Part shown: positions 8,266-16,619 of the stretch, one piece after another | Numbering within the stretch: the first letter of the stretch is position 1 | How the letters are laid out: each line of letters opens with the position of its first letter | DNA from: Mesobacterium pallidum | GTDB taxonomy: Bacteria > Pseudomonadota > Alphaproteobacteria > Rhodobacterales > Rhodobacteraceae | DNA: 64,000 nucleotides | Direction: 5' to 3' | Assembly: GCF_019966535.1 (NCBI RefSeq) | Contig: NZ_JAIMID010000019.1 | Location: forward strand, 1-64,000 | The notes under the pieces: generated by a model | Seen by the model: only the letters and a program-made list of their open reading frames with translations | Told to the model about the DNA's origin: nothing | Databases searched by the model: none | Position numbers and translations under genes: made by a program

Positions 8266-10266
8266 TTACCCCAGCCGCTTCTTCGCGAAGACCGCGAACC
8301 AGTCGAGCGCGGCGGGGTTCCTGGTCGCATCCTTCGACGCCACCCTGTCCGCGTCTTCGCCCAGCAACATCCGCCGCACGGGCACTTCCATCTTCTTGCC
8401 GGTCAACGTGGTCGGGATCTCGGGAACCTCGACGATCACGTCGGGCACGTGGCGGGGGGACCGTTCGGTCCGCAGGCGGCGCACGATCTCGGTCTCGATC
8501 TCCTCGGTCAGCCGCAGCCCTGGCGCCATCTGCACGAAAAGCGGCATGTAGTAGCCGCCATCGGCTTCCTCGATGCAGACGATCAGGCTGTCGGCGATCT
8601 CGGGCATCGCCTCCATCGTGCGGTAGATCTCGGCCGAGCCGATGCGGACGCCGAACCGGTTCAGCGTCGCGTCCGACCGGCCCAGCACGTAGCTGCCGCC
8701 GGCCTCGTTGAACCGCACTCGATCGCCGTGGCGCCAGATGCCGGGGTAGGTGTCGAAATAGCTGTCGATGTAGCGCGAGAAATCGGCGTCGCCCCAGAAG
8801 AACAGCGGCATCGAGGGCATGGGCTGGCGGATCACCAGCTCGCCCACCTCGCCGACGACCGGCTGCGCGGATTCGTCGAAGGCGACCGCGTCGGTGCCCA
8901 AGGCCGGCGCCTGGATCTCGCCCGCGTTGGCCGGCAGCAGGCAGGACCCGGCCAAGAGACCCGAGCAGAATTCCGTCCCGCCCGATTGCGAGGTGGCGTA
9001 GATGTCGGATTTCACCGCCTCGTGGATCCAGCCCAGGATCTCCGGCGTCGCGGGCGAGCCGGTCAGCAGGATGGTTTCCAGCGCCGAGAGGTCGAATTCC
9101 TCGCCCGGGCGGATGCCGTTCGACCGGACCATGCTCATGAAGGTCGGCGAGACGCCGAAGGTGGTGACCCCGGTCTCCGCCATCAGCTGCCACAGGGCGC
9201 GGGCATCGGGATAGGTGGGATGTCCGTCATACAGCACCACGCGGCCGTTCATCATCGGCCCCATCATCAGCGTGTTCCAGACCATCCAGCCGGTGGTGGA
9301 ATAGCAGAACTGTACGGCGTCCGCGTGCATGTCGAGGTGGAAGGCCGCGGATTTCAGATGCTCGACCACGATGCCGTGGTGGCCCTGCACGATGGGTTTC
9401 GGCAGGCCCGTGGTGCCCGAGGAAAAAAGGATCCACAGCGGGTGATCCGACGGCACGCGGGTATATACGAAATCCCCGCGCGCCACGTCCGGCCCGGTGA
9501 AAAGATCCTCCCACGCCAGCGTCTCGCCGGCAAAGGCGGGGGCACCGGCGCCGGGCAGGTAGTCGAGCAGCACCAGCCGGTCGGCCGTGGGCAAGTGCCC
9601 GAGGATGTGACCCAACTCGCCCGTACGGTTGAAATCCTTGCCGCCGTAGCGGTAGCCGTTCACGGCAAAGACCAGCTTGGGCTCGATCTGGCTGAACCGG
9701 TCGATCACCGTCTGTGCGCCGAATTCCGGCGCGGCCGAGGACCAGGTGGCGCCGATCGCCGTGGTCGCCAGCATGGCGATGAAGGTCTCTGGGATGTTCG
9801 GCATGTAGGCAACGACCCGGTCGCCGGGCTCCAGCCCCATGTCGCGCAACCGGGTGGCCAGCTTGCGCACGGCGCCCGCGATCTCGGCCCAGCTGAGGTG
9901 GGCAAGCTCGGGCCGCGCCTCGGCCATGTGCTCGATCATGGTGCGGGCCGGATCGCCCGCCATCTCGTGGCGCAGCACGTGTTCGGCGTAGTTGATCGCC
10001 GTGCCGGTGAACCAGCGCTGGCGGGGCATCGGGTCGGCGGTCAGCACCGCGTCGATCTCGCCGTCGTGGAGGATGTCGAAGAACTCCCAGATCGCGCGCC
10101 AGAAACCGGGCACATCCTCGACCGACCAGCGCCAGAGGCCATGGTAATCGCTGAAGTTCTTGCCCTTTTCCGTGGCGAGCCAGTCGAGGAACCGGGTGGT
10201 TTCCGCGCGGTCCTTGCGGACCTGCGTCGCGCGCCAGAGTTCCTGGCCTTCGGTTATGGTCGTCAT
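8266..10266 (-). CDS. Acetoacetate-CoA ligase (acetoacetyl-CoA synthetase)
   Basis: This 666-residue member of the ANL adenylating family activates acetoacetate with ATP and CoA. The N-terminal segment with FSDYHGLWRWSVEDVPGFW (about 38-56) and INYAEHVLRHE is typical of the acetoacetate ligase subgroup. The P-loop-like motif is LFSSGTTGLPKP, the A5-type motif is SQSGGTEFCSG, then GRSDATLNRFGVRIG and the acylated-lysine region TTLTGKKMEVPVR near the C-terminus. Its ATG overlaps the stop of the HAD frame upstream (ATGA), so it is the last gene of the biotin-carboxylase operon. Within that operon it would convert carboxylation-derived acetoacetate to acetoacetyl-CoA for central metabolism or polyhydroxybutyrate. 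Closely related 3-oxoacids are possible substrates. Confidence 0.9.
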   Translation of the reverse strand: MTTITEGQELWRATQVRKDRAETTRFLDWLATEKGKNFSDYHGLWRWSVEDVPGFWRAIWEFFDILHDGEIDAVLTADPMPRQRWFTGTAINYAEHVLRHEMAGDPARTMIEHMAEARPELAHLSWAEIAGAVRKLATRLRDMGLEPGDRVVAYMPNIPETFIAMLATTAIGATWSSAAPEFGAQTVIDRFSQIEPKLVFAVNGYRYGGKDFNRTGELGHILGHLPTADRLVLLDYLPGAGAPAFAGETLAWEDLFTGPDVARGDFVYTRVPSDHPLWILFSSGTTGLPKPIVQGHHGIVVEHLKSAAFHLDMHADAVQFCYSTTGWMVWNTLMMGPMMNGRVVLYDGHPTYPDARALWQLMAETGVTTFGVSPTFMSMVRSNGIRPGEEFDLSALETILLTGSPATPEILGWIHEAVKSDIYATSQSGGTEFCSGLLAGSCLLPANAGEIQAPALGTDAVAFDESAQPVVGEVGELVIRQPMPSMPLFFWGDADFSRYIDSYFDTYPGIWRHGDRVRFNEAGGSYVLGRSDATLNRFGVRIGSAEIYRTMEAMPEIADSLIVCIEEADGGYYMPLFVQMAPGLRLTEEIETEIVRRLRTERSPRHVPDVIVEVPEIPTTLTGKKMEVPVRRMLLGEDADRVASKDATRNPAALDWFAVFAKKRLG

Positions 10267-11086
10267 CCTGTCGTCACCGCGAGGTCTAGGGTGAAGTGTT
10301 CCAGCGTATCCAGCTCCGGATGCGCCCGTTCCTCCGGCTGGTCGGCCGCGAAGGCCGCCCGGTCGCCGGTCCCGGTCAGCACGCCCCCAGCAAGCGCGCC
10401 GGCCCGGCGGGCCATGCGCAGCTCGAGGTTGGGATCGTCGCCCAGGACGACCATTTCCTGCGGCGCCGCCCCCGTCAATGCAGAGACCATGTGCACCCCT
10501 GCGACCGAGGGTTTGCCGAAGAGCGTGTGTCGCGCCCCGGTGGCGTGTTCCAGCGCCGCGATCAGCGCGGCGGAGATGCCCATCATTCGGACCCGGGACG
10601 AGGCGACGTAGGGCGCGCGCCCGGGGTGGCGTAAAGCGGCACGCCGGACCAAAGCGCCTCGGCCGCCGCCTCCTGAATCTCGACGTCGATCCTGTGGGTC
10701 CTGCCGACCGGAACGGCATCGACAAGGCCCGCGGCTTTCTTGGGTGGCACGACCTCGATCCCCGCCTCGGCGACCGGGGTGGTAACCCCGTCGGCGGCCA
10801 GCACCATGACGCGTTTGTGTCCCAGTCGCGCCAACTCATGCGCGACGACGTTGGCGGGGGTCACCATGTGGCCGGGGGCCCGGTCGATCCCGGCCTTCGC
10901 CAGCGGGGCGGCGGAATGGGCGGGCGGGTAGATCGTGCCGTTGGTATAGGCGACCACCGCCAGCCCGGCGTCGCGGCAGGTCTGCATGGCGGCAACGGCT
11001 CCGGGCAGGGCCGCGTAGGTCCCGGCCGCCTTGTTCCTCATCGCCGGCGCGCCGTCGATGTCGAAAATCGATGCCTTCAGAGCCAT
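10263..11086 (-). pseudogene. HAD-superfamily (NagD-like) phosphatase, frameshifted
   Basis: The N-terminal part (10583-11086) starts MALKASIFDIDG, giving the HAD nucleophile motif DIDG, and continues through a VVAYTNGT motif II to LWSGVPLYATPG. The reading then shifts: the next frame (to 10263) continues the fold with RAPYVASSRVRMMGISAALI, LFGKPS and the acidic motif VLGDDPNLE. A single missing base in the GC run near 10612-10622 would join them into about 274 residues. The start abuts the carboxyltransferase stop with no gap, and the C-terminal frame ends in ATGA overlap with the ligase, as expected of an operon gene. The cause could be a real mutation, a programmed shift or an assembly error. 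Substrate unknown. Confidence 0.75.
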
Positions 11087-12553
11087 TTACGCGCTGCCCT
11101 TCAGGTGTAGCTTGAAGCCGGGGCGCTCGATCTTCACGTCGCCAAGACCTTTGCGGCTGGTCAGCTCGCGCATCAGGTCCATGACCGGCTTGCGGCGCGC
11201 GTCGTAGTCGCGCCGCGCCGGGCCTGCCGCCTTCATCGCGTCCACCTGGTCGCCGGGCATGACGGCGCGCAGGATGAACTCCTCGTCCGACAGCCTGGTT
11301 CCGAACTTGCGCCGCAATTCATCGAGCGAGGCCATGTGCGGCTCCGCCTCTAGCTCCCTGGCGCGTTTCGAGCTGCGCACGCGGTCCTCGACTTGCGCGT
11401 TCATCGGCATCGAGGGCTTGCCGAACCGGCCCAGCACGTAGCGCGTCACCTCGTCGGGAATGGTGGCGTAACGCTCGCCGGCGACGACGTTCAGCAGGGC
11501 CTGCGTGCCGACGACCTGGCTGAACGGCGTGACCATGATCGGGTATCCGAGATCGGCGCGCACCTGTTCGACCTCTTCCAGAACGGCGGGCAGCAGGTGG
11601 GCGCGCTTTGTCTCGGCCAGCTGGCGTTTCAGCGTGCCCATCATCCCGCCGGGCATCTGGTGGTGGAAATAGCGCCGGTCGAACTCTCCCGGCACGCCGT
11701 GCTGCAAGCCTTCGGCGGCGGCGAGGGCGGTGAAATAGGCGTCCATCTGCGCAACCGCCTCGTCGTCCACGTCAACGGTATGACCCATGTCGCGCAGATT
11801 GGCGATGATCGACGCCTGCGCCGGCTGAGAAGTGCCGTTCGCCGCCGCCGAGGACGCCGTGTGCAGGCAGGTCGCGCCACGCTCCGCCGCCTCGAGATAC
11901 GAGAACGGGCCAAGCCCGATGGTGCAATGCGAATGGAACTCGAGCGGCAGATCGCCGATGGCGGCCTTGAGCGCGGGGATCAGCGTCTTGGCGCGGTCGG
12001 CGGTGACCAGCCCGCCCGGGTCCTTGAGGTAGAGCTTGTCGAAATGCCCGCCCGCCGCAAGCTGGCCGGCGGCACCGGCGAAATAGGCATCGTCATGGGC
12101 GGGCGACAGGGTGAAGGTCAGCGCCGCCACCACCTGTCCCGCGCCCGATTTGCGCGTCACCTGCGCCATGTTCACCATGGCCGCGACGTCGTTCATCGGG
12201 TCCATGATCGCGAACCGCTCCATCCCGTTGCGCGCGAGGGTGCGGAAGCAGAAGGCCATGAACTCCTCGCTCGCCACCTCCCACGAGATGAAGCGCATGC
12301 CGGTGGTCAGGAACGAGAGCGGCGTGGTGGGCGTCTTGTCCTTGAACAGGCGAATGCGCTCCCACGGGTCTTGGTGCTTGTAACGCACGGCCACGGCCAT
12401 ATGGGTCGACGAGATGAAGTCGATGGCCTCAAAGCCCACCCGCTCCATCACGTCGGCGATCTGCACCATCATCCCGGTATCAAGGCCGGTGGCCCCCCAG
12501 TTCGACTGGTTGCCGTCGCGGACGGTGGTGTCCATCAGCGTGATATTGGTCAT
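11087..12553 (-). CDS. Biotin-dependent carboxyltransferase subunit (OadA / pyruvate carboxylase CT-like)
   Basis: This 488-residue TIM-barrel carboxyltransferase is related to oxaloacetate decarboxylase alpha and pyruvate carboxylase subunit B. Metal and CO2-transfer residues are retained: MDTTVRDGNQS (7-17), the candidate carbamylated Lys177 in YLKDPGGL, and His207/His209 in EFHSHCTIG. The pocket motifs differ from the usual KDMAGLL and HTHDTSG, which suggests an acceptor other than pyruvate. There is no C-terminal biotinyl domain; a separate carrier gene supplies it. The start overlaps the biotin carboxylase stop (ATGA). With acetoacetate-CoA ligase in the same operon, acetone or another small ketone is a reasonable but unproven acceptor. 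Confidence 0.85.
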   Translation of the reverse strand: MTNITLMDTTVRDGNQSNWGATGLDTGMMVQIADVMERVGFEAIDFISSTHMAVAVRYKHQDPWERIRLFKDKTPTTPLSFLTTGMRFISWEVASEEFMAFCFRTLARNGMERFAIMDPMNDVAAMVNMAQVTRKSGAGQVVAALTFTLSPAHDDAYFAGAAGQLAAGGHFDKLYLKDPGGLVTADRAKTLIPALKAAIGDLPLEFHSHCTIGLGPFSYLEAAERGATCLHTASSAAANGTSQPAQASIIANLRDMGHTVDVDDEAVAQMDAYFTALAAAEGLQHGVPGEFDRRYFHHQMPGGMMGTLKRQLAETKRAHLLPAVLEEVEQVRADLGYPIMVTPFSQVVGTQALLNVVAGERYATIPDEVTRYVLGRFGKPSMPMNAQVEDRVRSSKRARELEAEPHMASLDELRRKFGTRLSDEEFILRAVMPGDQVDAMKAAGPARRDYDARRKPVMDLMRELTSRKGLGDVKIERPGFKLHLKGSA

Positions 12554-13917
12554 TCGGCGGCCTCCTTGGCGGTCAGCCGGGGCAGCAACCCGCCCAGGTA
12601 AGTGGTGTCCACACCGCCCGCGCGGAAGGTGTCGTCGGCCATGATCGCGGCATGAAGCGGCGCGTTGGTGGTGATGCCCGACAGGACCGAAACGCGCAGG
12701 GCCTCGGCCATGCGGTCGATGGCGGCGTGCCGCGTCTCGCCCCAGGTGATCAGCTTGGCGACCATGGAATCGTAATAGGGCGAGATCATCGCGCCGGGCT
12801 GCATATGCGTGTCCACGCGCAATCCGGGCAGGGCCGGGAACCAGACCTGTGTCACGCGGCCGGGTGAAGGCATGAAGTCGCGCTGTACGTCCTCGGCGTT
12901 CAACCGGCATTCGATGGCGTGGCCCGACAGCGTGATGTCGTCCTGGGTCATCCCCAGCGGCTGGCCTTCGGCAATCCCGATCTGAAGCGCGATCAGGTCG
13001 AGGCCGAAAATCGCCTCGGTCACCGGGTGTTCGACCTGCACCCGCGCGTTCATCTCGAGGAAGTAGAATTCCTCGCGCTCCACATCCACCAGGAACTCGA
13101 CCGTGCCGAGCGAGCGGTAGTCGATGTGTCTGGCATAGGCGATGGCCGCATCGTGCAGGCCGCGACGCAGCTTGTCCGACAGACCCGGCGCTGGGGCTTC
13201 CTCGACCACCTTCTGGTAACGGCGCTGGACCGAGCAATCCCGCTCGCCCGCGTGGATCACGGTCTCGCCGTCCGAGATGATCTGCACCTCGACATGCCGG
13301 CCCAGGGTCACGAAGCGTTCCATGTAGATGCGCCCGTCGCCGAAGGCTGCCGTGGCTTCGGAGATGGCGAGGTCGATCTGCGCGGGCAGTTCCTTGGCCG
13401 AGTTGACCCGCTTCATGCCGCGCCCGCCGCCGCCCGAGACGGCCTTGATCAGCATGGGAAAGCCGACCTCCTCGGCGATGGCCAGCGCCTCTTCGGCGGT
13501 CTCGACCGACCCGCCGGGGACCAGCGGCACGCCCGCCGCCTCGGCGTGGCGCCGCGCGGTCAGCTTGTCGCCCACGGCGTCAAGGTTGTCGGGGCTCGGG
13601 CCGACAAAGATGATGCCTTCCCCCGCGCAGGCGGTGGCGAGGGCCTTGTTTTCGCTCAGGAACCCGTAGCCGGGGTGCAGCGCGTCGCAGCCCGTGCCCT
13701 TGGCGGCCTGCACCACCGCAGCGACGTTGAGATAGCTTTGCGCGGCCGAGGCGGGGCCCAGGCAGACCGCCCGGGTCGCCAGCTGCGCGCCCAAGGTGTC
13801 TCGGTCGGCCTCGGACACGCCCAGCACGGTCTCGATCCCAAGCGCGCGGGCGGTGCGGATGACGCGCACGGCGATCTCGCCCCGGTTGGCAATGAAGATG
13901 CGTTTGATCCGGGCCAT
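12550..13917 (-). CDS. Biotin carboxylase subunit (AccC-like)
   Basis: This 455-residue ATP-grasp enzyme carboxylates carrier-bound biotin with ATP and bicarbonate. The hallmarks are the N-terminal FIANRGEIAVRVIRTARALG, the glycine-rich ATP loop GGGGRGMKRV, ERDCSVQRRYQKVVEEAPA, and the catalytic block FLEMNARVQVEHPVTE. Length matches AccC. It lies four bases downstream of the carrier gene and overlaps the carboxyltransferase start, so the three gene products most likely form one enzyme. A housekeeping acetyl-CoA carboxylase subunit is the alternative, but the partner carboxyltransferase is not of the AccA/AccD type, which argues for a dedicated catabolic enzyme. Confidence 0.92.
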   Translation of the reverse strand: MARIKRIFIANRGEIAVRVIRTARALGIETVLGVSEADRDTLGAQLATRAVCLGPASAAQSYLNVAAVVQAAKGTGCDALHPGYGFLSENKALATACAGEGIIFVGPSPDNLDAVGDKLTARRHAEAAGVPLVPGGSVETAEEALAIAEEVGFPMLIKAVSGGGGRGMKRVNSAKELPAQIDLAISEATAAFGDGRIYMERFVTLGRHVEVQIISDGETVIHAGERDCSVQRRYQKVVEEAPAPGLSDKLRRGLHDAAIAYARHIDYRSLGTVEFLVDVEREEFYFLEMNARVQVEHPVTEAIFGLDLIALQIGIAEGQPLGMTQDDITLSGHAIECRLNAEDVQRDFMPSPGRVTQVWFPALPGLRVDTHMQPGAMISPYYDSMVAKLITWGETRHAAIDRMAEALRVSVLSGITTNAPLHAAIMADDTFRAGGVDTTYLGGLLPRLTAKEAAE

Positions 13918-13921
13918 GGGG

Positions 13922-14380
13922 TCAGTCAGGCTGAACGCGGACCAGCGGCTGGCCGTGTTCGACCAGCTCGCCGTCGGGGGCGATGATCTCGGTCACCGTG
14001 CCGGCGATGCCCGCCTCGACCTGGTTCATCAGCTTCATCACTTCGATGATGCCGATGACGGTCTCGGGCGTCACGGTGTCACCGACCTGGATGAACGGGT
14101 CGGCGCCGGGCTTGGGCGCGCGGTAGAAGGTGCCTAGCAGCGGGGCCGGGACCGCCTGGCCGGTACCGGGGACGGCGGCCGCCGGGGCGGGGGCCGGGGC
14201 AGGCGCCGGTGCCGATGCTTGGGCCGCAGCCGCAGTCGGGGCGACCGGCGCAGGCGCGCTGGCGCCACGGCGGCGCAGCTCGATCTTGGTGTCGCCCATT
14301 TCCAGTTTGAGCTCGTCGAAATCCGACCCGTCGATCAGCCGCAGAATATCGTCGATGTCGGCGCGTGTCAGTCCGCTCAT
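13922..14380 (-). CDS. Biotin carboxyl carrier protein
   Basis: This 152-residue AccB-like carrier has an N-terminal helical segment (LTRADIDDILRLIDGSDFDE), an Ala/Pro-rich flexible linker at about residues 40-80, and a C-terminal biotinyl domain with EVMKLMN, the biotinylated lysine being Lys116. Val replaces the more usual Ala before Met. The start at 14380 follows GGGGGAGGAC; a longer in-frame version exists but has no ribosome-binding site. It is the promoter-proximal gene of the carboxylase operon and faces the AraC-type regulator across 182 bases. Confidence 0.92.
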   Translation of the reverse strand: MSGLTRADIDDILRLIDGSDFDELKLEMGDTKIELRRRGASAPAPVAPTAAAAQASAPAPAPAPAPAAAVPGTGQAVPAPLLGTFYRAPKPGADPFIQVGDTVTPETVIGIIEVMKLMNQVEAGIAGTVTEIIAPDGELVEHGQPLVRVQPD

Positions 14381-14467
14381 CCCATGTCCTCCCCCGTGGC
14401 GCAGGGCGCGCCTATTGGCCCGGACGCTAGGGCCTCGGCCGCTCTGCACTCAATCGCATGCACCGGC

Positions 14468-14488
14468 GCGTTTCGTCTGGTGAAACGC
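14468..14488. promoter_or_regulatory. Inverted repeat in the carrier/AraC intergenic region
   Basis: GCGTTTC-GTCTGGT-GAAACGC is a perfect 7-bp inverted repeat with a 7-base spacer, placed between the divergent starts of the carboxylase operon and the AraC-type gene. It is a plausible operator for that regulator. AraC proteins usually bind direct repeats, so another factor or a fold-back structure is possible. Confidence 0.4.
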
Positions 14489-14562
14489 TGCGCCGGGGTT
14501 TCCTTTGCGGCGATCCCGGCCTAGCCTGCCCGAAAACAAAAGTCATTTCCGGGACGACCCGC

Positions 14563-15600
14563 ATGGAGCAACCGACCATGGCCGCAGGCTTTGCCGCGGC
14601 GCTTCTGGACTACGCGGTAGACCGTGGCGCCCCGCGCGCGGCATTGCTCACCGCCTCCGGCCTGACCGACACGCAGCTGACCGACCAGGACAACCGCATC
14701 CCCGTGGCCGGCTACCAGGCGCTGATCGGCGCGGCGATCGAGGCGACCGGCGACACGGCGCTGCTGTTGCGGCACACCTTTGACACCCGGCTCGAGACCA
14801 TGTCGATCATCGGCCAGATCGTGCACAGCTCGGCCTCGCTCCGCCATTCGATCGAGCAACTGAACCGCTACGTCCGCCTCGTGGCCGAGGTCGAGCTGCA
14901 CGGCCCCGACCGGTTCGAGCTGCGCGAGCGGGGCGGGGAGGTCTGGATCGTCGATCACCTGGTCGTCCCGCCCGGCGACTACTTCGGGATCGAGGCGAGC
15001 TTTGCGCGCTTTGTCAGCGAGTTCCGGCGCGGCTTTCCGGGCCATCCCTTCGCGCTGGCGCTGGACGTCACCTATCCGCCCCCGCCCCATGCCGCGGCCT
15101 ATGCCGCGCTTTTCCGCGTGCCCGTCCGGTTCAACGCCCCGCGCAACGCGCTGCGGATCGACCCGATCTGGATCACCTCCAAGTCGGAATTCGAGCCTGG
15201 CAACGCCTATGCCTTCGGCCTCTTTACCCGCCACGCCGATGCGTTGCTGGCCGAGGTCACCAGCGCCTCGGGGACCCGCGCGCGGGTCGAGGCGGCGATC
15301 CTGCCGCGCCTGCACGAGGGCAGCCTGTCGATGGATGCGCTGGCCCGTGACATGGGGATGAGCCGCCAGACGCTCTACCGCCGCCTCAGGGACGAGGGCG
15401 TGACCTTTGCCGAGATCCACGATGCGCTGCGCCACCGCATGGCGCTTGACTATCTCGGGGCGCGCAAGGTCTCGGTGAACGAGGCGGCGTACCTGCTGGG
15501 GTTCTCCGAGGCGTCGTCTTTCGTGCGGGCCTTCCGCCGCTGGACCGGGGCCAGCCCGACCGGCTGGCTGCGCGGGACCGAAGGCGAGGCGGCAGGTTGA
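14563..15600 (+). CDS. AraC family transcriptional regulator
   Basis: This 345-residue regulator has an N-terminal arabinose-binding-type domain of the OruR/ArgR-like subgroup (residues about 15-190) and a C-terminal AraC helix-turn-helix pair (about 240-335: SMDALARDMGMSRQTLYRRL and VNEAAYLLGFSEASSFVRAF, then RRWTGASPTGWL). The start at 14563 was chosen because upstream frame extension has no family likeness; the ribosome-binding site is weak. Divergent placement makes it the likely activator of the carboxylase/ligase operon, with the operon's substrate or a downstream acid as inducer. Confidence 0.9.
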   Translation: MEQPTMAAGFAAALLDYAVDRGAPRAALLTASGLTDTQLTDQDNRIPVAGYQALIGAAIEATGDTALLLRHTFDTRLETMSIIGQIVHSSASLRHSIEQLNRYVRLVAEVELHGPDRFELRERGGEVWIVDHLVVPPGDYFGIEASFARFVSEFRRGFPGHPFALALDVTYPPPPHAAAYAALFRVPVRFNAPRNALRIDPIWITSKSEFEPGNAYAFGLFTRHADALLAEVTSASGTRARVEAAILPRLHEGSLSMDALARDMGMSRQTLYRRLRDEGVTFAEIHDALRHRMALDYLGARKVSVNEAAYLLGFSEASSFVRAFRRWTGASPTGWLRGTEGEAAG

Positions 15601-15701
15601 TACCGGCGGTCAATTTCCTGTCACGCGCGGTCATGTCGTGATCTTGGGCGTCGGTCTATCTCGCCGCTGTCACCTGAACACGGAATGAAAGAAAGACTGA
15701 C

Positions 15702-16100
15702 ATGACCATCTTTGACCTCATGGCCCCGCTGAAACCCTTCCGCCTTTTCTCGACCGGCATGATCGCCGCCTCGGGGCTGCTGGCGGGCTGTGCCGATAGC
15801 GGCGCCAATTACACGCCGATCCTCGACGGTGCGCCCACGGCGCAGTTCCAGGCGGATCTCGGCGACTGCCAGGCGCTGGCCCGCAACCAGCGCCAGTTCG
15901 ACCAGGAGACGGCGGCCGCCGCCGTGCTGGGCGCCGGCGCGGGGGCGCTGCTGGGCGAATTCGACGACGGCGACGCGCTGGGCGGCGCCATCTTCGGCGC
16001 GCTGGCGGGCGGGGCGGCGGCCGGGGTCGATGCCTCCGAGCGGCGTCAATCCATCGTCAAGGAATGCCTGCGCGGCCGCGGCCACGCGGTTGTCGGCTGA
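15702..16100 (+). CDS. Glycine-zipper lipoprotein
   Basis: This is a 132-residue protein with a lipoprotein signal ending in the lipobox LLAGC (Cys30), followed by a short mature region. ALGDCQALARNQ-like sequence with one Cys precedes a glycine-zipper hydrophobic segment (AAAAVLGAGAGALLG, then ALGGAIFGALAGGAAAG), and a second Cys comes near the end (KECLRGRGH). Glycine-zipper lipoproteins of this size are found in the outer membrane of Proteobacteria; roles are mostly unknown. Internal Met codons at 7 and 20 are alternative starts. It could be co-transcribed with the small genes downstream. Confidence 0.8.
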   Translation: MTIFDLMAPLKPFRLFSTGMIAASGLLAGCADSGANYTPILDGAPTAQFQADLGDCQALARNQRQFDQETAAAAVLGAGAGALLGEFDDGDALGGAIFGALAGGAAAGVDASERRQSIVKECLRGRGHAVVG

Positions 16101-16122
16101 TGCGGGGAAGGGGAGAGACGCC

Positions 16123-16233
16123 ATGCAATCCGACCTGTTGACCCTGCGCGCCTGCCGCTTTCACGCGTTGCATGCGCTGCTGACCGGCGAAGGCTGTCCC
16201 GGCCCGTTGCCACGCCGCTGGTGGCGCCGGTGA
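16123..16233 (+). CDS. Possible 36-residue peptide, translationally coupled
   Basis: An ATG at 16123 sits behind GGGGAGAGACGCC and opens a 36-codon frame (MQSDLLTLRACRFHALHALL, ending PLPRRWWRR). Its TGA overlaps the GTG start of the membrane gene (GTGA at 16230-16233). The good ribosome-binding site and the overlap favour real translation, perhaps to deliver ribosomes to the next gene, which has no site of its own. No homology is recognised. It could be fortuitous. Confidence 0.4.
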   Translation: MQSDLLTLRACRFHALHALLTGEGCPGPLPRRWWRR

Positions 16234-16598
16234 GCACCGCCGCCTATGCCTACGCGGGCCTGGCCGCGCTGCCGCTGGCCATGCAACTGGCGCTGGCGGC
16301 GGGCGCGCCGCTGGGGCGCTACACGCTGGGCGGCCGGTTTCCCGGCCGCCTGCCGCCCGCCTTCCGCGCGCTGGCGCTGGTGCAGGCGGCCCTGCTGGCC
16401 GCGATGGCCCTGGCGGTGCTGGCCCGCGCCGGGATCGGCCCGGTGGTTCTGCCGGGCTGGACCTTCCGGGCCACCCTCGGCCTCACGGCGCTGACCACGC
16501 TCGCCAACCTTGCTACCCCCTCGGTCCCCGAGCGCAGGCTCTGGGGGCCGGTCACCCTGGCCATGCTGGGTGCCGCGCTTGTCGTGGCGCTGGGCTGA
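16230..16598 (+). CDS. Small integral membrane protein, unknown function
   Basis: This 122-residue protein (GTG start at 16230, alternative GTG at 16221) has three to four hydrophobic segments: about residues 3-25, 45-67, 75-95 and 102-120. Between the first two lies a basic loop, LGRYTLGGRFPGRLP. The pattern resembles small uncharacterised membrane proteins with a GRYTLGGxxPG motif in alphaproteobacteria and actinobacteria. It lies 21 bases before the NAD-binding oxidoreductase gene on the same strand, so the two are probably co-expressed. No function is assigned. Confidence 0.65.
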   Translation: MSTAAYAYAGLAALPLAMQLALAAGAPLGRYTLGGRFPGRLPPAFRALALVQAALLAAMALAVLARAGIGPVVLPGWTFRATLGLTALTTLANLATPSVPERRLWGPVTLAMLGAALVVALG

Positions 16599-16619
16599 CA
16601 TCGCACATGGAGACCTGCC

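Noticed and set aside
8449..10611. Plus-strand open frame of about 720 codons
   Set aside because: It is antisense to acetoacetate-CoA ligase, with no start signal and no motifs.
10267..10839. A 191-residue N-terminal extension of acetoacetate-CoA ligase
   Set aside because: The in-frame upstream sequence is a shadow of the HAD gene. The ligase family starts at the ATG that overlaps the HAD stop (10266).
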